From the NCBI GenBank assembly GCA_013288685.1, contig JABDBM010000015.1, positions 1 to 62,934 of the forward strand: 62,934 bases of DNA. The letters run 5' to 3'. Position 1 is the stretch's first letter. Each line of letters begins with the position of its first letter. The stretch comes from Bacteroidota bacterium (GTDB taxonomy: Bacteria; Bacteroidota; Bacteroidia; Sphingobacteriales; Sphingobacteriaceae). Positions 32,245-41,807 of this stretch are shown here, piece by piece. A program made the translations under genes and the position numbers. The notes under the pieces were generated by a model that saw nothing but the letters and a program-made list of their open reading frames with translations, did not search any database and was not told the DNA's origin.

Positions 32245-34938
32245 TCATTCGGTCTTCAAACTCTTTACCGGATTTGCCAGCGCGGCTTTAAGCGCCTGGA
32301 AGCTAACGGTAACGATGGCAATCAGCAGCGAAGCGGCCCCGGTGAGTATAAACATCCAATAACCTATATGGATATGCAGCGGATAATTCTGCAGCCATTT
32401 ACTCATTAGCCACCAGGCAACAGGCGATGCAATTGCAAATGACAGGCTCACCAACAACACGAAATCCTTCGATAACATGGTTGCAATGCCGGTAACAGAA
32501 GCACCTAGCACCTTGCGGATGCCTATTTCCTTGATGCGGTTTTCGGCTGTAAAAGCAGCAAGCGCAAACAGGCCCATACACGAAATAAAAATGGTCATTC
32601 CGGCAAAAATGGCTGCAATAGTGCCAGTGTTTTCGTCGCCGTGTAAGCGGTAAGCAAAGTTTTGGTTCACAAACTCGCACACAAAAGGGTAATCCGGATT
32701 ATATTTTCTGAATACGGCGCTGATCTTTGATAAGTTGGTCGACACCGGCCGCGCACTATTTAAGCGTAGGTTTATGGCGCCGAATTGCCGTGTAGTACCC
32801 CGGATGATGATAGGATTGGCCAAACTATAGGCCCAGCCGGCTACAAAATCTTTGATCACCCCTACTATATGCAATTCGGTTTTATTAAAACGCATCAGTT
32901 GCCCAACCGGGTTTTTAAGCCCCATTTTACTTACTGCGGCCTGGGTAAGCAGCACGGCGGCAGTATCGGTGGGATAGCGCGACACATCGATGTCACGTCC
33001 CTCCAGTAAGTTAATGCCCGTGGTCTTGGTAAAATCCTTATCTGTGAAGTTTTCAAGCAGTTCGATACTTTGTGCGGGATTTTTTCCGGCCCAACTGTAA
33101 CTGTCGCTCGCGGTCCATAAATCATTTACCGGCGAATTAGTGCGGGTAATATCCGCTACAGCACCGCTTTCGGCTAATTCGTGCTTAATTACCGTATAGT
33201 TTTTTGCGATATCGCCTTTCACGTACAGGTAAGCCAGGTTATCAGCGTCGTATCCTTTGCTGCGATGCAGGGCAAAATCTATCTGCCGGTAAATAACCAG
33301 CGTACAAATAATAAAAGCAATGGCCATGGTAAACTGTACTACCACCAACACCTTGCGCGGCGCAACCAGCGCCCCGGCCGACGTTAAAATACCCTTTAAT
33401 ACTTTTACCGGCTTATATGCCGAAAGATAAAATGCGGGGTAGCTACCTGCAATAATCCCCGTAAAAAGCATAAACCCAGCTACGGATAACCAGAATAAAG
33501 GATTGCCATAAGGCACCGCGAGCTGCCCGCCCACCAGGTTATTAAACGCCGGCAGGCAAAGCTGGGCCAGTATAATAGCCAGTGCCCCGGCCACCAAAGC
33601 GATAAGCACCGATTCGCCCAAAAACTGCCTGATCAGCAAGCCGCGACCTGCCCCTGCTACTTTGCGAATCCCTACTTCCTTGGCGCGTTTGGCGCTCCGG
33701 GCGGTGCCCAGGTTCATGTAATTGATACAGGCTATCAATATAACCATTAAGGCAATTAACGCAAACCAGCGCACCATCACCAGCCTGCCCGGCACAAATT
33801 TGCCATTGTCGTAAGTATACAGCCACCAGTCGGCCATTGGCATTACTATGCCATGGGCGTTTTGGTCCACCGGCTTACCGTGATACAAATTCCAGAAAAG
33901 TTTGTCGGTAGTTTGCCGGCTCACGCCCGGCTTCATCAAAACCGATACATCTACAGTATTAAAGCCCCAGCCGCTTCGTGCCCAGTGCACTTCGTGCATA
34001 TAACTTAACGGCACTATATACTCCACATAGTTGAAACGCGTATTGCCCGGCAGCGGTTTCAGCACACCTGTTACGGTAAAATGGGCAGTGCTGTCAATCT
34101 TTACAATTTTTCCCATCGGGTTCTCGTTGCCAAAAAGTTTTTTGGCCATTCGCTGGCTTAATACAATGCTGTGCAAACCGGTGAGCGACGTTGCCGCATT
34201 GCCTTTAAGGAACGGATAACTAAAAAATTGAAAGAAATTGGCATCGGTGAGCAAGCCTTTGCCTTCAAAGTGCTTATCGCCATGTTTTAAAACAAACGAG
34301 CCCACACCCGAAAGCCGGTTAACATCTTCTACCTGCGGATAATTGGCTTTTAATAGCGGAGCAAGGTCAGATGGCTGTGCATCGTTGACCTCTAAATGAC
34401 CGTTAACCGTTGTTTGGCTAAAAACCTGGTAAATACGATTGCCGTTTGCGTGAAACTTGTCGAAGCTGAGTTCATTGGTCACCCACAAAAAAATGAGTAT
34501 GGCAGTGGTCATGCCAATGGCCAGTCCGCTGATATTGATGAAGGAAATGGTTTTGTTTTGGCGGATTTGCCGGTAGGTTGTTTTCAGTAGCAAGCTCCAA
34601 AAACGGGCCTCGTTGCCGATGAGCTGCGTTAAACCTATTTTGGGACGTCTGGATGGAAGCTGAATGTGGTACCCGTTAACAGCGCGCCCATTCCGCTGTG
34701 TTTTACTGTACGTTACGTGCGCAAGCTCCTTGCTGATGCGCTCTACATCGTTTATTAACGCCTGTTTTTGAAAGGAGGTTACCTGCGGTTCTGGGTCCTT
34801 GAAGCTGCTTAGAAATTCCTTAACTGCTTTAAATAAATTCGGATGCGTGCCCAATAGGTAAGCCAACTCGTTGACTTCGGCATCAGTAGCCTTTCCAGAA
34901 AGAAAAAGCTCGACCATGAACCATATATATTCTTCCAT
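32245..34938 (-). CDS. FtsX-type ABC permease with N-terminal prefix domain
   Basis: The 897-residue membrane protein has two halves of the MacB/FtsX type. Each half has a TM helix, a periplasmic MacB core domain and three further TM helices. The first begins ISFINISGLAIGMTTAILIF and the FtsX motifs include GTARSAKRAKEVGIRKVAGA and AAFTAENRIKEIGIRKVLGA. The end VSFQALKAALANPVKSLKTE is the family norm. Ahead of the first TM is an extra cytoplasmic part of about 110 residues (FMVELFLSGKATDAEVNELA and on), resembling the permease prefix domain. No ATPase gene is adjacent, so a partner must be supplied in trans if it transports. Roles in lipoprotein or peptide export and in stress response are known for relatives. 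Confidence 0.9.
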   Translation of the reverse strand: MEEYIWFMVELFLSGKATDAEVNELAYLLGTHPNLFKAVKEFLSSFKDPEPQVTSFQKQALINDVERISKELAHVTYSKTQRNGRAVNGYHIQLPSRRPKIGLTQLIGNEARFWSLLLKTTYRQIRQNKTISFINISGLAIGMTTAILIFLWVTNELSFDKFHANGNRIYQVFSQTTVNGHLEVNDAQPSDLAPLLKANYPQVEDVNRLSGVGSFVLKHGDKHFEGKGLLTDANFFQFFSYPFLKGNAATSLTGLHSIVLSQRMAKKLFGNENPMGKIVKIDSTAHFTVTGVLKPLPGNTRFNYVEYIVPLSYMHEVHWARSGWGFNTVDVSVLMKPGVSRQTTDKLFWNLYHGKPVDQNAHGIVMPMADWWLYTYDNGKFVPGRLVMVRWFALIALMVILIACINYMNLGTARSAKRAKEVGIRKVAGAGRGLLIRQFLGESVLIALVAGALAIILAQLCLPAFNNLVGGQLAVPYGNPLFWLSVAGFMLFTGIIAGSYPAFYLSAYKPVKVLKGILTSAGALVAPRKVLVVVQFTMAIAFIICTLVIYRQIDFALHRSKGYDADNLAYLYVKGDIAKNYTVIKHELAESGAVADITRTNSPVNDLWTASDSYSWAGKNPAQSIELLENFTDKDFTKTTGINLLEGRDIDVSRYPTDTAAVLLTQAAVSKMGLKNPVGQLMRFNKTELHIVGVIKDFVAGWAYSLANPIIIRGTTRQFGAINLRLNSARPVSTNLSKISAVFRKYNPDYPFVCEFVNQNFAYRLHGDENTGTIAAIFAGMTIFISCMGLFALAAFTAENRIKEIGIRKVLGASVTGIATMLSKDFVLLVSLSFAIASPVAWWLMSKWLQNYPLHIHIGYWMFILTGAASLLIAIVTVSFQALKAALANPVKSLKTE

Positions 34939-35252
34939 GCAGCGGGGATGTGGCGTTTTTTATTAGACGCAAGTTAAGGGATATTCGTTGCATTGAGCTG
35001 GGTTGTTTTTAGGGTTTAACCGGCCACCGCTTCAAGCGTCTCGTTGACGTTAGCAAATAAACTTCAGCGGGCTTTCAGGATTTACGCTGGTAACAACACT
35101 CGTTAATAGGAGTAATAAATAGCGAGTAACCGCCGTTGGTTTTGTTAAGCAGTTTGCACCCGCTCGGGTTAATCATTAATTTGTCGCTTTGCCGTGTATT
35201 TCGAAATACCTGATAAACTTTAATATCTTAGCGGCACTAAATTTTAATTACC
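34939..35252. other. Divergent promoter region
   Basis: This space of 314 bases separates the permease (minus) and DUF2911 (plus) genes. TATCTTAG at 35224-35231 is one mismatch from the -7 consensus and would drive the DUF2911 gene. No open frame, tRNA or long repeat is seen. Confidence 0.4.
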
Positions 35253-36092
35253 ATGAAAAAGCTATCCCTTGGTATTTGCACCATTTTATTGATAATAACT
35301 GCAAATACTTACGCCCAGATAACCCCGCAACCCAGTTCAACTGAAACCATTACGCAGGGTTTTGGCCTGGGTAAAATTAATTTAACGTACTCTCGTCCAA
35401 ATGTAAAGGGTCGTAAAATATTCGGCGGCATGGAACCTTATGGTATAGTTTGGCGTACCGGCGCCAATTCGGCAACGGTAATTAAATTTACGGATGATGT
35501 TATTATGGAAGGCAAAAAGATACCGGCCGGCGAATATGGCCTTTTTAGTATTCCCGGAGAAAGTGAGTGGACCATCATTATCAGTAAGCAGCCCAATCAA
35601 TGGGGCGCGTATTCTTATAAAGAGGCTGATGACTTTTTGCGTTTCAGGGTAAAAACTGAAACCTTGCGCGACTTAACCGAAACGATGACGCTGGCTTTTA
35701 CCGATGTAGCGCCAACTACCTGTAAGCTGCAAATGAGATGGGAGCATAGCGGCTTCGCCATTCACATAACTGCCGATATAGATGCCAAGGTTATGGCCCG
35801 TATCGATTCGGCTATGAATACCGCTAAAAAACCTTATTATGAGGCCATCATCTATTACTACAACAACAATAAGGACATGACCAGAGCCCTGGCATGGGCT
35901 AATGAATTGGAAAAAGATAAAGCATTTCCGCCCTTTGTTCCTAAACTATGGAAGGCCCGCGTATTGTTAAAAAAGGGGGATAAGGCCGCCGCCATAGCTA
36001 CCGCGCAGGAGGGTGTAAAAATTGCGGCCGAAAGTAAGAGTGATGAATATGTTCGATTAAATACCGAAGTAATTGATCAGGCAAAAAAATAA
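35253..36092 (+). CDS. DUF2911 domain protein, exported
   Basis: The 279-residue protein has a signal peptide ending TANTYAQ. The DUF2911 domain spans about residues 30-170, with LTYSRPNVKGRKIFGGMEPY, then GIVWRTGANSATVIKF, IPAGEYGLFSIPGESEWTII and FRVKTETLRDLTETM. The C-terminal part of about 90 residues is helical and TPR-like. The family is common in Bacteroidota and is periplasmic, with no established activity. The gene precedes a secreted Rid-family gene by 17 bases, so the two are probably co-transcribed. Confidence 0.88.
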   Translation: MKKLSLGICTILLIITANTYAQITPQPSSTETITQGFGLGKINLTYSRPNVKGRKIFGGMEPYGIVWRTGANSATVIKFTDDVIMEGKKIPAGEYGLFSIPGESEWTIIISKQPNQWGAYSYKEADDFLRFRVKTETLRDLTETMTLAFTDVAPTTCKLQMRWEHSGFAIHITADIDAKVMARIDSAMNTAKKPYYEAIIYYYNNNKDMTRALAWANELEKDKAFPPFVPKLWKARVLLKKGDKAAAIATAQEGVKIAAESKSDEYVRLNTEVIDQAKK

Positions 36093-36109
36093 ACCGCCGA
36101 TTCCACGCC

Positions 36110-36583
36110 ATGAAAAAGCTATTATTCCTGCCGTTCTTATTAATCGCCAAACTTGCCCTCGCGCAAGCCGACACTTCCCACGTAAAACTCTTTAATCCAT
36201 CATCAGTAAGTACCCCAAAAGGCTATTCGCAAGTTGCGCAAATTGATTTGGGCAATTGTAAAATGCTGCTGCTGTCGGGGCAAGTTGCCCTGGATGTTAA
36301 GGGCAGCCTTGTTGGTAAAGATGATTTCGCAAAACAAGCAGAACAAGTGTTTTTGAATATCAAAAATATTGTTGAAAGTGCAGGTGGAACCATGAACGAC
36401 GTTGTTAAGCTGAACTATTACCTCGTTGACATCAGCAATTTACAAACGCTAAGACAAATGCGCGATAAATTTGTAAACACTGCAAAGCCGCCTGCAAGCA
36501 CGCTTGTACAAGTCAATAAACTATTCAGAGACGATATCCTGATAGAAATTGAGGCAACTGCTATAATCAAACCCAAAAACTAA
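36110..36583 (+). CDS. Exported Rid-family protein lacking the catalytic Arg
   Basis: The Rid (YjgF/YER057c/UK114) fold fills the 157 residues. Visible are LLLSGQVALDVKGSLVGKDD, then QAEQVFLNIKNIVESAGGTM and LNYYLVDISNLQTLRQMRD. Unusually, it begins with a signal peptide, KKLLFLPFLLIAKLALAQA, so it should leave the cytoplasm. In enamine deaminase RidA an Arg in the PxARxxV segment is essential; here that segment is KPPASTLVQV, with Ser130 at the Arg place. It therefore belongs to a non-RidA branch and is unlikely to deaminate 2-aminoacrylate. It is coupled to a DUF2911 gene. Confidence 0.87.
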   Translation: MKKLLFLPFLLIAKLALAQADTSHVKLFNPSSVSTPKGYSQVAQIDLGNCKMLLLSGQVALDVKGSLVGKDDFAKQAEQVFLNIKNIVESAGGTMNDVVKLNYYLVDISNLQTLRQMRDKFVNTAKPPASTLVQVNKLFRDDILIEIEATAIIKPKN

Positions 36584-36586
36584 AGA

Positions 36587-39046
36587 TTATGAAGCATCCT
36601 CTATCCGCTTAATTTGTTTGGATTCTTTTTTTGAAGTACCCGAACCCGCGCCAAAGCGCCATGAAAAGGTTAATGTAGCCCTGGAACTTACTGTATGGCG
36701 TTCCCAATTGAGCAACAGGTCATCGCTGCTTCTTAAAAATGCGCGTTTCCGGCTGTTGAAAACGTCATTGGCATTAAAACTCAGCGAAGCCCTGTTGCCG
36801 GTAAAGTCATACTTTGCGGCTGCGTCCAATCCGAAAGCTGCACGGTTTTTATCCTGCAAAATCATATCCGGTGCCCGATAATCTGCGTGGATTTGAAATG
36901 ATAAGCTTTTTACAGGCGTTATATTACTGGTAACATTTGCATTCCAGCTAAGGCCGTAGTTGCCGGCAATACCGAATTGCGGGGCGGCATCATTATTCCT
37001 GTTGTAAATATTGGTATTTGCGGTAAGGTCCCATCCTTTTAGCAGGTCGAAGTGGGCTATCAGCTCCAACCCCGTGGTTGTTGAACGTTTTAAATTTTCG
37101 GGGATAGTGGTTGTTTCATCATTAACCGGCGCGGTTTGAATATGCTGGATTACATTGTTGATTCTGTTATAATAGATGCCGGAGGTGAGGGATACATTTT
37201 GCCAGGTTTTATTATAATCTAATTCCAGGTTAGTGATACTTTCGGGCCTTAAGCCCGGGTTCCCCTTGTAGTAATTTGCCGGATCGGAAAAATCTGTGGT
37301 GGAATTTACTTCCCTGCCGATTGGCTTTAAAATCCGGCTGCTAAAATCAAACTGCAACTGGGCGTTGTTTTCGAGTTTTTCGGTGAGCAGCACACTGGGA
37401 TATAGGCCCTTGACGGGTACTTTTACCGGCGCGGCAACTAACAAATTATTCGCATCATAACTAATTAAGGTAGCGTCGAGGTGACTATCTTCTCCGCGTA
37501 AACCTACCTGGTAGCTAAAATTAGCTATTTGATCTTTGTAATTCAAATAAACGGAATGTACCTGGTTATTGCTGCTAAAAAAACCATTAAAAATATAAAG
37601 CGGCGTGTCGCCGGTACCTAAAACCTGCCAGGCATATTGGTTGTTATTGGCCAATGTAATTTGGCTGCGATAACCGGCTGAAAACTGACCCGATTTACCA
37701 ACCGGTAAAACATAATCTGCCTGTATATTATAATTGGTGGAGTTGTGCCTGGTATCACTTACCAACGGTGTATCAATAACTGGTGGCGGTGTTCCACTAA
37801 TAGGGTTATAATGGGTTGTATATTGCTGGTAATCCCTGAAACTGCCGTTTGCGTATGCAAAGTTGAACGTAAATTCCTCTTTAGGTTTTTTAAAATGCAG
37901 ACTGTAGTCCAGGTCAAGCTCATAGCTGTTGCCATTATTATTGATGATGTTATAGCGGTTGATGGACTGAATTTGTGTGCCATCTGCAGCGAAATTATCA
38001 AAGCTTAAAGCCTCATTACGGTGAGAATTACGCGAATTAAAGCTGCCGGATATACCCAGCGTACTCAAGGGAGTCAATGAATAATCGATGCCGGCTTTTA
38101 CAAACTGAATTTTGTTCCGGGTAACGGATGGAAAGTACTCAGTTGAATATTTAACGGAGTCGGCCGGTTTTAAAAAGGTCAGGTACTGAACTCCGGTGCT
38201 GTAAGTATTTCCATTTTTGAGGCTGTAGTTGCCATATAAGTTTATCTTACCTCGTTGGTAACTTAAGCTGGCGTCGCCGTTGTAATTATCGCGGGTGCCT
38301 CCACCAATAGCTACAGCGCCGTTTAACCCGGGCTTGCTGTTCTTTTTTAGAATGATATTGATGATGCCCTCTCCATCAGCATCATATTTAGCCGGTGGGT
38401 TGGCAATTACTTCTATACTTTCAATGGCATCGGCAGGCATTGATTGCAGCAATTGTGCAACATCGCCGCTACCGATAACCGAAGGCTTGCCATCAATCAG
38501 CACTTTAACGCCGGTTAATCCGCGCAAACTTACATTGCCATTGCCGTCAATTTGCAGGGTGGGCACATTTTGCAGTAAATCGGCCGCGGTACCGCCTTTG
38601 CTCACAAGGCTTTGGTTAACTGAGAATACCTTTTTACCGTCGATGTTTTTTAATGCATTCTTTTTGGCGGTGATAGCAACCTCTTTCAGCATGTTATGTT
38701 TTGACGCTGTCATCCGCAGTGCGCGTAAATTTAAATTGACGGTTGCCGGATTGATCAATATGTTTTCTTGGACGAGATCGTTATAGCCAACATAAGTTAT
38801 CCGTAGTGTAAATGTCCCGTCATGCACATTTTCGAACAGAAAATGACCGCTTGTATCCGTTTGGGTTCCTTTAACGGGGGCCTTAGTTTGCTGACTTAAT
38901 AAGGACACCGTGGCAAACTGGATAGGCTCATGCGTTAACGAATCGGTTAGCGTTCCGGATATTTTTATGTTTTGCTGGCTATATCCCCTAACGGCAATCA
39001 ACATTAGTAACCCGATTGCTGCTATTTTTAATTGAAATAATTTCAT
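36587..39046 (-). CDS. Outer-membrane TonB-dependent receptor-like protein
   Basis: The start at 39046 gives a signal peptide, FQLKIAAIGLLMLIAVRGYS. A carboxypeptidase-regulatory-like domain follows (about residues 25-110, ISGTLTDSLTHEPIQFATVS), then a plug with ADLLQNVPTLQIDGNGNVSL and RGLTGVKVLIDGKPS, and a long beta-barrel of the outer-membrane-barrel-3 type ending LTFSWRFG. About 819 residues. The last residues after the barrel are charged and atypical (SKKESKQIKRIEDAS). There is no SusD partner. This class is often controlled by neighbouring two-component systems, and a LytS/LytTR pair lies 1 kb away. The ligand is unknown. Confidence 0.88.
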   Translation of the reverse strand: MKLFQLKIAAIGLLMLIAVRGYSQQNIKISGTLTDSLTHEPIQFATVSLLSQQTKAPVKGTQTDTSGHFLFENVHDGTFTLRITYVGYNDLVQENILINPATVNLNLRALRMTASKHNMLKEVAITAKKNALKNIDGKKVFSVNQSLVSKGGTAADLLQNVPTLQIDGNGNVSLRGLTGVKVLIDGKPSVIGSGDVAQLLQSMPADAIESIEVIANPPAKYDADGEGIINIILKKNSKPGLNGAVAIGGGTRDNYNGDASLSYQRGKINLYGNYSLKNGNTYSTGVQYLTFLKPADSVKYSTEYFPSVTRNKIQFVKAGIDYSLTPLSTLGISGSFNSRNSHRNEALSFDNFAADGTQIQSINRYNIINNNGNSYELDLDYSLHFKKPKEEFTFNFAYANGSFRDYQQYTTHYNPISGTPPPVIDTPLVSDTRHNSTNYNIQADYVLPVGKSGQFSAGYRSQITLANNNQYAWQVLGTGDTPLYIFNGFFSSNNQVHSVYLNYKDQIANFSYQVGLRGEDSHLDATLISYDANNLLVAAPVKVPVKGLYPSVLLTEKLENNAQLQFDFSSRILKPIGREVNSTTDFSDPANYYKGNPGLRPESITNLELDYNKTWQNVSLTSGIYYNRINNVIQHIQTAPVNDETTTIPENLKRSTTTGLELIAHFDLLKGWDLTANTNIYNRNNDAAPQFGIAGNYGLSWNANVTSNITPVKSLSFQIHADYRAPDMILQDKNRAAFGLDAAAKYDFTGNRASLSFNANDVFNSRKRAFLRSSDDLLLNWERHTVSSRATLTFSWRFGAGSGTSKKESKQIKRIEDAS

Positions 39047-39288
39047 GTACTGGTTTTTGATGGTCAAAGGTGTTTCAACAAGGAACCTTGTTATTGTCGA
39101 TGATGATCGGTACCCAATGGGCTATTGAGCGACTGTATTTCAGTAGTCCGGTGCTTGCGGGGTTCTTGCAAAGTGGAGATGAATTGCTCGTCCGAAGGCT
39201 GATCGGGCAGGGGCGATAGCCTGCACCTCTGCCCGGTTAAGATTAATACCTTATTGGTCCGCTACGCGTAAACATTCGGCCTCCTTAA

Positions 39289-39831
39289 CTAAAACAGCAA
39301 TTCCGCAGGCGGAGTTACGCCTTTTAAACGCAGGTAAATGGTGGTTTGACCCCGTTGATGGGTTTGGTGTTCAAATACCTTGGCGAATAATCCGCTTCTT
39401 GTGAGTTCATGCTTACCAAATTTTGTGGTTTGCTGCAGTTGATCGGGCGTCATATTTTGAAGTGTGCTGATTACAAAATCGTAGCTATCCATTACCGCCT
39501 TTGTGGTAGCTTCCTTAGTTGGTGACACCGTTTTTTCATTAACATTATGAGCGGCAAGTGTTTCACCTACGGGGTTTGGTTTATCACTTGCGACAGCAGC
39601 AAAAATATAATTGGCATCTGATAAATGAAGCATTTGCTGCGCAAACGAGCGGATCTCCGGCGTTGGTTTAAAACTGTAACCATCTTCAGGCATAGCATCC
39701 AGGTAGGCTTTGGTGTATATTTTTGCCCGCTGCCATTCGGCTACCATTTGTGATTGCGTAAACTGAGCGAATACTGAACTGCTGACAAACATTAATGCCA
39801 GGATTGTAAACAATAGTGATACTTTTTTCAT
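39289..39831 (-). CDS. DinB-family protein with signal peptide
   Basis: The start at 39831 gives a signal peptide, KKVSLLFTILALMFVSSSVFA. The mature part is a four-helix DinB-fold protein of about 160 residues. The three likely metal ligands are the His in MLHLSDANYIF and the two in FEHQTHQRGQTTIYLRLKG. DinB/YfiT proteins include metal-dependent thiol transferases. Export is unusual for the fold as a whole but seen often in Bacteroidota. It stands alone between an outer-membrane receptor and a LytS gene. Confidence 0.85.
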   Translation of the reverse strand: MKKVSLLFTILALMFVSSSVFAQFTQSQMVAEWQRAKIYTKAYLDAMPEDGYSFKPTPEIRSFAQQMLHLSDANYIFAAVASDKPNPVGETLAAHNVNEKTVSPTKEATTKAVMDSYDFVISTLQNMTPDQLQQTTKFGKHELTRSGLFAKVFEHQTHQRGQTTIYLRLKGVTPPAELLF

Positions 39832-40053
39832 GATTTTGATTTTTTGTTGGTCAAAGATGTTTTTTATCAATCGGCCTCAATAATCTTTTCGACGGGGTTG
39901 CGGCTATTTCCAATGGTTGCAGCTGTTTATCCGACATCGGGATTTTTCGCAGTTTTTTAACCAACCGTCTGAATTTTCATGGCAATTGCAGAGAATAATG
40001 GCCCAACGGTATAAAATAGCGTATGAAGACTTAAAAGGTTAGTATTTTTGAGC

Positions 40054-41073
40054 ATGAAGATATGGAGGCAAGCACCCAGTATTATTCAACTCCAGGTGCT
40101 GATATGGGCAGCCGTGTTGTTTGCCAACTTTTTCTCGATGTTGCCGATGGACGGCTGGCCAAAATCAGTGATCTATACGGCGGTTAACACCATCGTATAC
40201 GCAATTATTATTTATGGCAATATTTTGGTGTTGTACCCGGTATTTTATCAAAAACAACGGTTTGCCTGGTATGTGGCAACTGTTGCGCTTTGTTTGGTTG
40301 CCGTGGGGGTTTTACGGGGTTATACGACCATTGCGCTTTACCAGTATTTTTCGTTGATAGAAATAAGGCCGGTAACCTTCGGAAGGTTGCTTGGTTATGT
40401 TCCGGGCGGGATACTCATTTATATTATGAGCCTGGTGTTTCGCGTTGCTATTGCCTATTTTACTTTAAAGCAGCAAACGGAAGAAATTATGTTGCAGAAA
40501 AGCCAGGCCGAATTAAATTTACTGAAATCGCAGGTGCAGCCGCATTTTTTGTTTAACGTGCTCAACAATATTTACTACCGGGTTTATAAAGGCGACCCGA
40601 TGTCGGCGGGATTGATTGAACGCCTGTCGGACATTATGCGTTATTTTGTTGATGAAAGCCCGAAAGATGAGGTGCCTGTTGCCACCGAAGTTGCCTTTAT
40701 AGAAAACTATATGGAGCTCGAAAAAATCCGCATCAGACATGGCGCCACCATTAATTTCGAGAAAGCGTATAATCCCGAACTCCGCATTCCGCCAATGCTG
40801 CTGATGACCTTTGTAGAAAATATTTTTAAACACGGGATAGATAAATCGCAAAAGCAAAATGAGGTAACGATTTCGCTGGTACAGCAGAACGGCTACCTGC
40901 TGTTTAAAACCAGCAATCGCAAAAACGATTCACCGGCAGCCCATCAGTCTGGCGGATTTGGCATCGCCAATTTAACCAAAAGGCTAAAGATGTTGTATGG
41001 CCAGGAATTTGAGCTTGATATTGACGACCGGGGAGATTTATACACCGCATCATTGAAAATCCCAACCCGATGA
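40054..41073 (+). CDS. LytS-type sensor histidine kinase
   Basis: A second LytS-class kinase in this window. The ATG at 40054 is preferred to a TTG two codons earlier. Four hydrophobic segments lie at about residues 11-30, 38-62, 72-92 and 115-135. The kinase signature is KSQVQPHFLFNVLNNIYY with His164, and the ATPase part has MTFVENIFKHGID and GGFGIANLTKRLKML. About 339 residues. Its last bases overlap the regulator gene (ATGA), the normal arrangement for this class, in contrast to the pair at 3-5 kb. It is likely to phosphorylate that regulator; the signal is unknown. Confidence 0.92.
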   Translation: MKIWRQAPSIIQLQVLIWAAVLFANFFSMLPMDGWPKSVIYTAVNTIVYAIIIYGNILVLYPVFYQKQRFAWYVATVALCLVAVGVLRGYTTIALYQYFSLIEIRPVTFGRLLGYVPGGILIYIMSLVFRVAIAYFTLKQQTEEIMLQKSQAELNLLKSQVQPHFLFNVLNNIYYRVYKGDPMSAGLIERLSDIMRYFVDESPKDEVPVATEVAFIENYMELEKIRIRHGATINFEKAYNPELRIPPMLLMTFVENIFKHGIDKSQKQNEVTISLVQQNGYLLFKTSNRKNDSPAAHQSGGFGIANLTKRLKMLYGQEFELDIDDRGDLYTASLKIPTR

Positions 41074-41780
41074 ATTTAAGCTGCATCATTATCGACGACG
41101 AGCCGGATGCCATCGACCTGGTGGAACTGCTGATACAGCAATGTACCACCTGGACACTGAAAGCCAAGTGCTACGATGCGCTGGAAGCCATGGCGTTTTT
41201 AAAAAAGCAAAGGGTCGATTTTATTTTTTTGGATATCAACATGCCAAAACTAACCGGTATGGAACTGGCAGCCTTATTGCCGCCCCAAACCAAAATTGTT
41301 TTCACCACCGCCTATTCCGAATATGCGGTAGATAGCTATGCTTTTGAAACAATTGACTACCTGCTGAAACCTATTACCTTAAAACGCTTCCTGGCGTCAG
41401 TTAAAAAAATAGAACAACATTTTTTGAAACGGGAACCGGAGCAATCTGCAAATGCTGAACAGCGGGAGGAGTTTTTTTTCGTAAAGTCCGGAAAAGTTTT
41501 CAGGAAGATTGTATTGAAGGATATTCAATATTTTGAAGGAGAAAAAGATTATGTACGGCTGGTAACAGGGCACGAACAATTGCTAATATACCGCCGGCTA
41601 AAGGATATTGAAGAACAGCTGGATTTGCCGTTTATTCGGATACACAATTCTTATATCATCAATTACGAACAGCTCACTAAAATAGAAGATAACCATATTT
41701 ACATAGCCGGAAAACGCATACCCGTTAGCGAAAAATTCAGGGATGGGTTTATGAAGATTATTAATGAAAAGAAGTTTTAA
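41070..41780 (+). CDS. LytTR-family response regulator
   Basis: The receiver domain starts with IIIDDEPDA and carries phospho-acceptor Asp55 in FIFLDINMPK and the signature IVFTTAYSEYAVDSYAFE with IDYLLKPI. The LytTR DNA-binding domain covers about residues 140-230 (FFVKSGKVFRKIVLKDIQYF, then LPFIRIHNSYIIN). 236 residues. The 4-base overlap with the kinase gene ensures coupled translation. Targets are not visible; the outer-membrane receptor upstream of the pair is one candidate. Confidence 0.93.
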   Translation: MNLSCIIIDDEPDAIDLVELLIQQCTTWTLKAKCYDALEAMAFLKKQRVDFIFLDINMPKLTGMELAALLPPQTKIVFTTAYSEYAVDSYAFETIDYLLKPITLKRFLASVKKIEQHFLKREPEQSANAEQREEFFFVKSGKVFRKIVLKDIQYFEGEKDYVRLVTGHEQLLIYRRLKDIEEQLDLPFIRIHNSYIINYEQLTKIEDNHIYIAGKRIPVSEKFRDGFMKIINEKKF

Positions 41781-41807
41781 TTAGGCTTCTAAATACGCTC
41801 CCTGCCA

